Source of the DNA: an uncultured Selenomonadaceae bacterium
Lineage (GTDB): Bacteria; Bacillota; Negativicutes; Selenomonadales; Selenomonadaceae
Length of the DNA: 6,516 bases
Assembly (NCBI GenBank): GCA_937902665.1
Contig: CALELM010000036.1
Coordinates: forward strand, 1 to 6,516
Reading direction: 5' to 3'
Below the pieces are notes generated by a model. It did not search any database and was not told the DNA's origin. It saw only the letters and a list, made by a program, of their open reading frames with translations. The translations under genes and the position numbers were made by a program. Shown here piece by piece: positions 5,046 to 6,516 of the stretch (within the stretch, counting starts at the first letter, position 1; every line of letters starts with the position of its first letter).

Positions 5046-6516
5046 ATGGAACGGAAAAGGATACGAAATTTCTCGATTATTGCGCATATCGATCATGGGA
5101 AATCGACAATCGCTGATCGCTTGATTGAGTCTACGGGAACGCTGTCCAAGCGGGAGATGGAGGCACAGGTTCTCGACAATATGGATTTGGAAAGGGAACG
5201 TGGCATTACCATCAAGGCACAGACGGTGCGGATTGATTACAAGGGAAAGGACGGGGAAACGTACCAGCTGAATTTGATTGATACGCCAGGTCATGTGGAT
5301 TTTACCTATGAGGTTTCGAGAAGCCTTGCGGCATGCGAAGGGGCGCTTCTTGTTGTCGATGCGGCGCAGGGGGTGGAGGCGCAGACCTTGGCGAATGTCT
5401 ATATGGCATTGGAGCATGATTTGGAGATTATCCCTGTTATCAATAAGATTGACTTGCCGAGTGCAGAGCCGGAACGGGTCAAGCGGGAAATAGAGGATGC
5501 GATTGGGCTGGATACGGAGCAGGCGGTGCTGGCTTCTGCCAAGACAGGCGTAGGCATTGAGGAGATGCTGGATGCAATCGTTGAGGTGATTCCACCGCCG
5601 GAAGGCGATGAGAATGCGCCGTTGCAGGCATTGATTTTTGATTCGTATTTTGATTCCTACAAGGGCGTTATTGCGCATGTCCGTGTGATGCAGGGGTGTA
5701 TCAGGAAGGGCATGAAGCTCAAGATGATGGCGACTGGCAAGGTGTTTGATGTTACGGATGTTGGATGCTTCAAGCCTGCAATGGTGGATTTGGGAGAGCT
5801 GGCTGTTGGCGAGGTTGGTTTTGTGGCAGGCTCGTTGAAGGATGTGCGGGATGTTCGTGTGGGCGATACGATTACGGATGCAGAGCGGCCTGCCGAGGAA
5901 CCGCTGCCCGGCTACCGTGGGGTTACGCCGATGGTCTACTGCGGTCTTTATCCTGTGGAAAGCTCGGATTATGACAATTTGAAGGATGCATTGGAGAAGC
6001 TGCAGCTGAATGATGCGGCATTGGTATTTGAGCCTGAGACTTCCGTAGCGCTTGGCTTTGGTTTCCGTTGCGGCTTTTTGGGGCTTTTGCACATGGATGT
6101 GATTCAGGAACGTTTGGAGAGGGAGTACAAGCTGAGGCTTATTACTACGGCTCCTTCGGTTATTTATCATGTGCATAAGACGAACGGCGAGCTTGTGAAG
6201 GTGGACAATCCGGCAGAGCTTCCGCCGGCAACGGAGATTGACTATATGGAGGAACCGTATGTCAAGGCGACTGTCATTGTGCCGAACGATTATGTCGGTG
6301 CGGTGATGGAAATCTCGCAGGAAAAGCGCGGCGAGTACAAGAACATGGATTATTTGGATACGAACCGTGTCATGGTGACGTACCATATACCGTTGAATGA
6401 GATTATTTTTGATTATTTTGACCGTCTGAAATCGGCAACGAGAGGCTACGCTTCTTTGGATTATGAGCTTTCGGATTATCAGGAGTCAAAGCTGGTGCGG
6501 GTGGATATCCTTTTGA
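5046..6516 (+). CDS. lepA: Elongation factor 4 (back-translocating GTPase LepA), 3' end outside window
   Basis: A ribosome-associated translational GTPase. The frame is open from ATG 5046 to the right edge, giving 490 of roughly 600 residues. Motifs seen: G1 AHIDHGKST (13-21), G2 RGIT (52-55), G3 DTPGH (79-83), G4 NKID (133-136), G5 SAKTG (164-168). They are followed by EF-G-like domains and a family-typical FGFRCGFLGLLHMD near 339-352, ending at KLVRVDILL. The LepA-specific C-terminal domain should lie beyond the window. The TGA in the last three bases is out of frame and is not the stop. AAAGGA (5031-5036) precedes the ATG, and a TGA directly before the ATG rules out an upstream start. It is divergent from rpsT. 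No frameshift or missing catalytic residue is seen, and H83 of DTPGH is present. Confidence 0.97.
   Translation, partial: MERKRIRNFSIIAHIDHGKSTIADRLIESTGTLSKREMEAQVLDNMDLERERGITIKAQTVRIDYKGKDGETYQLNLIDTPGHVDFTYEVSRSLAACEGALLVVDAAQGVEAQTLANVYMALEHDLEIIPVINKIDLPSAEPERVKREIEDAIGLDTEQAVLASAKTGVGIEEMLDAIVEVIPPPEGDENAPLQALIFDSYFDSYKGVIAHVRVMQGCIRKGMKLKMMATGKVFDVTDVGCFKPAMVDLGELAVGEVGFVAGSLKDVRDVRVGDTITDAERPAEEPLPGYRGVTPMVYCGLYPVESSDYDNLKDALEKLQLNDAALVFEPETSVALGFGFRCGFLGLLHMDVIQERLEREYKLRLITTAPSVIYHVHKTNGELVKVDNPAELPPATEIDYMEEPYVKATVIVPNDYVGAVMEISQEKRGEYKNMDYLDTNRVMVTYHIPLNEIIFDYFDRLKSATRGYASLDYELSDYQESKLVRVDILL

Noticed and set aside
4956..6386. 476-codon open frame on the minus strand
   Set aside because: It lies wholly antisense to lepA, whose motifs are unambiguous. 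The translation is rich in H, R, I and N with no family resemblance, as expected from a codon-bias shadow.
6514..6516. TGA at the last three bases as the lepA stop
   Set aside because: It is out of frame: the lepA frame reads GAT ATC CTT TTG A, and the protein is about 110 residues short of normal length, so the gene continues past the window.
1..6516. CRISPR array, tRNA or rRNA genes
   Set aside because: I saw no regularly spaced repeats, no tRNA cloverleaf with a T-loop consensus and no rRNA-like conserved stretch on either strand.

Overview
The window looks like the chromosome of an anaerobic, moderate-GC Bacillota, and I would guess Negativicutes (Selenomonas-like). The reasons are strong AGGAGG-type ribosome binding sites, an oxygen-sensitive class III ribonucleotide reductase module, a typical Firmicute S20 and LepA, and an AAA-ATPase-like/PD-(D/E)XK protein of a family often multicopy in gut and oral anaerobes. 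The taxonomy is inference; no marker here fixes the genus.

Layout. (1) About 1-1148, plus strand: a PAS-like plus degenerate GGDEF signalling protein. Its upstream region carries a 55-bp sequence that recurs almost perfectly in front of lepA (54 of 55 bases identical). (2) About 1162-2130, minus strand: an anaerobic ribonucleotide reductase module. A 94-residue protein holding only a NrdD-type glycyl radical tail is followed by nrdG, the radical-SAM activase. A good promoter precedes them and a 27-bp palindrome lies between them. (3) About 2130-2660: no intact gene. It holds a cluster of five DnaA-box-like 9-mers, a decayed ORF6N-domain gene remnant (minus strand), a hairpin terminator and the promoter of the next gene. 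(4) 2661-4358, plus strand: an intact 565-residue AAA-ATPase-like/PD-(D/E)XK protein, closed by an 18-bp perfect-stem bidirectional terminator. (5) 4426-4689, minus strand: rpsT (ribosomal protein S20) with a TTG start. (6) 4690-5045: divergent intergenic region with the rpsT promoter, repeat copy 2 and the lepA promoter region. (7) 5046 to the right edge, plus strand: lepA (elongation factor 4), cut by the window after 490 residues.

How the parts relate. rpsT and lepA are core translation genes in a divergent pair. The reductase module supplies dNTPs under anaerobiosis, and the small glycyl radical protein is the natural partner or decoy for NrdG. The segment 2130-4375 (ORF6N relic plus AAA-ATPase/nuclease gene) reads as accessory DNA between conserved genes. 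The most interesting points are the stand-alone glycyl radical domain beside its activase, the DnaA-box cluster upstream of it, the repeated palindrome-bearing element placed before two unrelated genes, and a GGDEF protein that has lost its active site but kept a c-di-GMP inhibitory-site motif.
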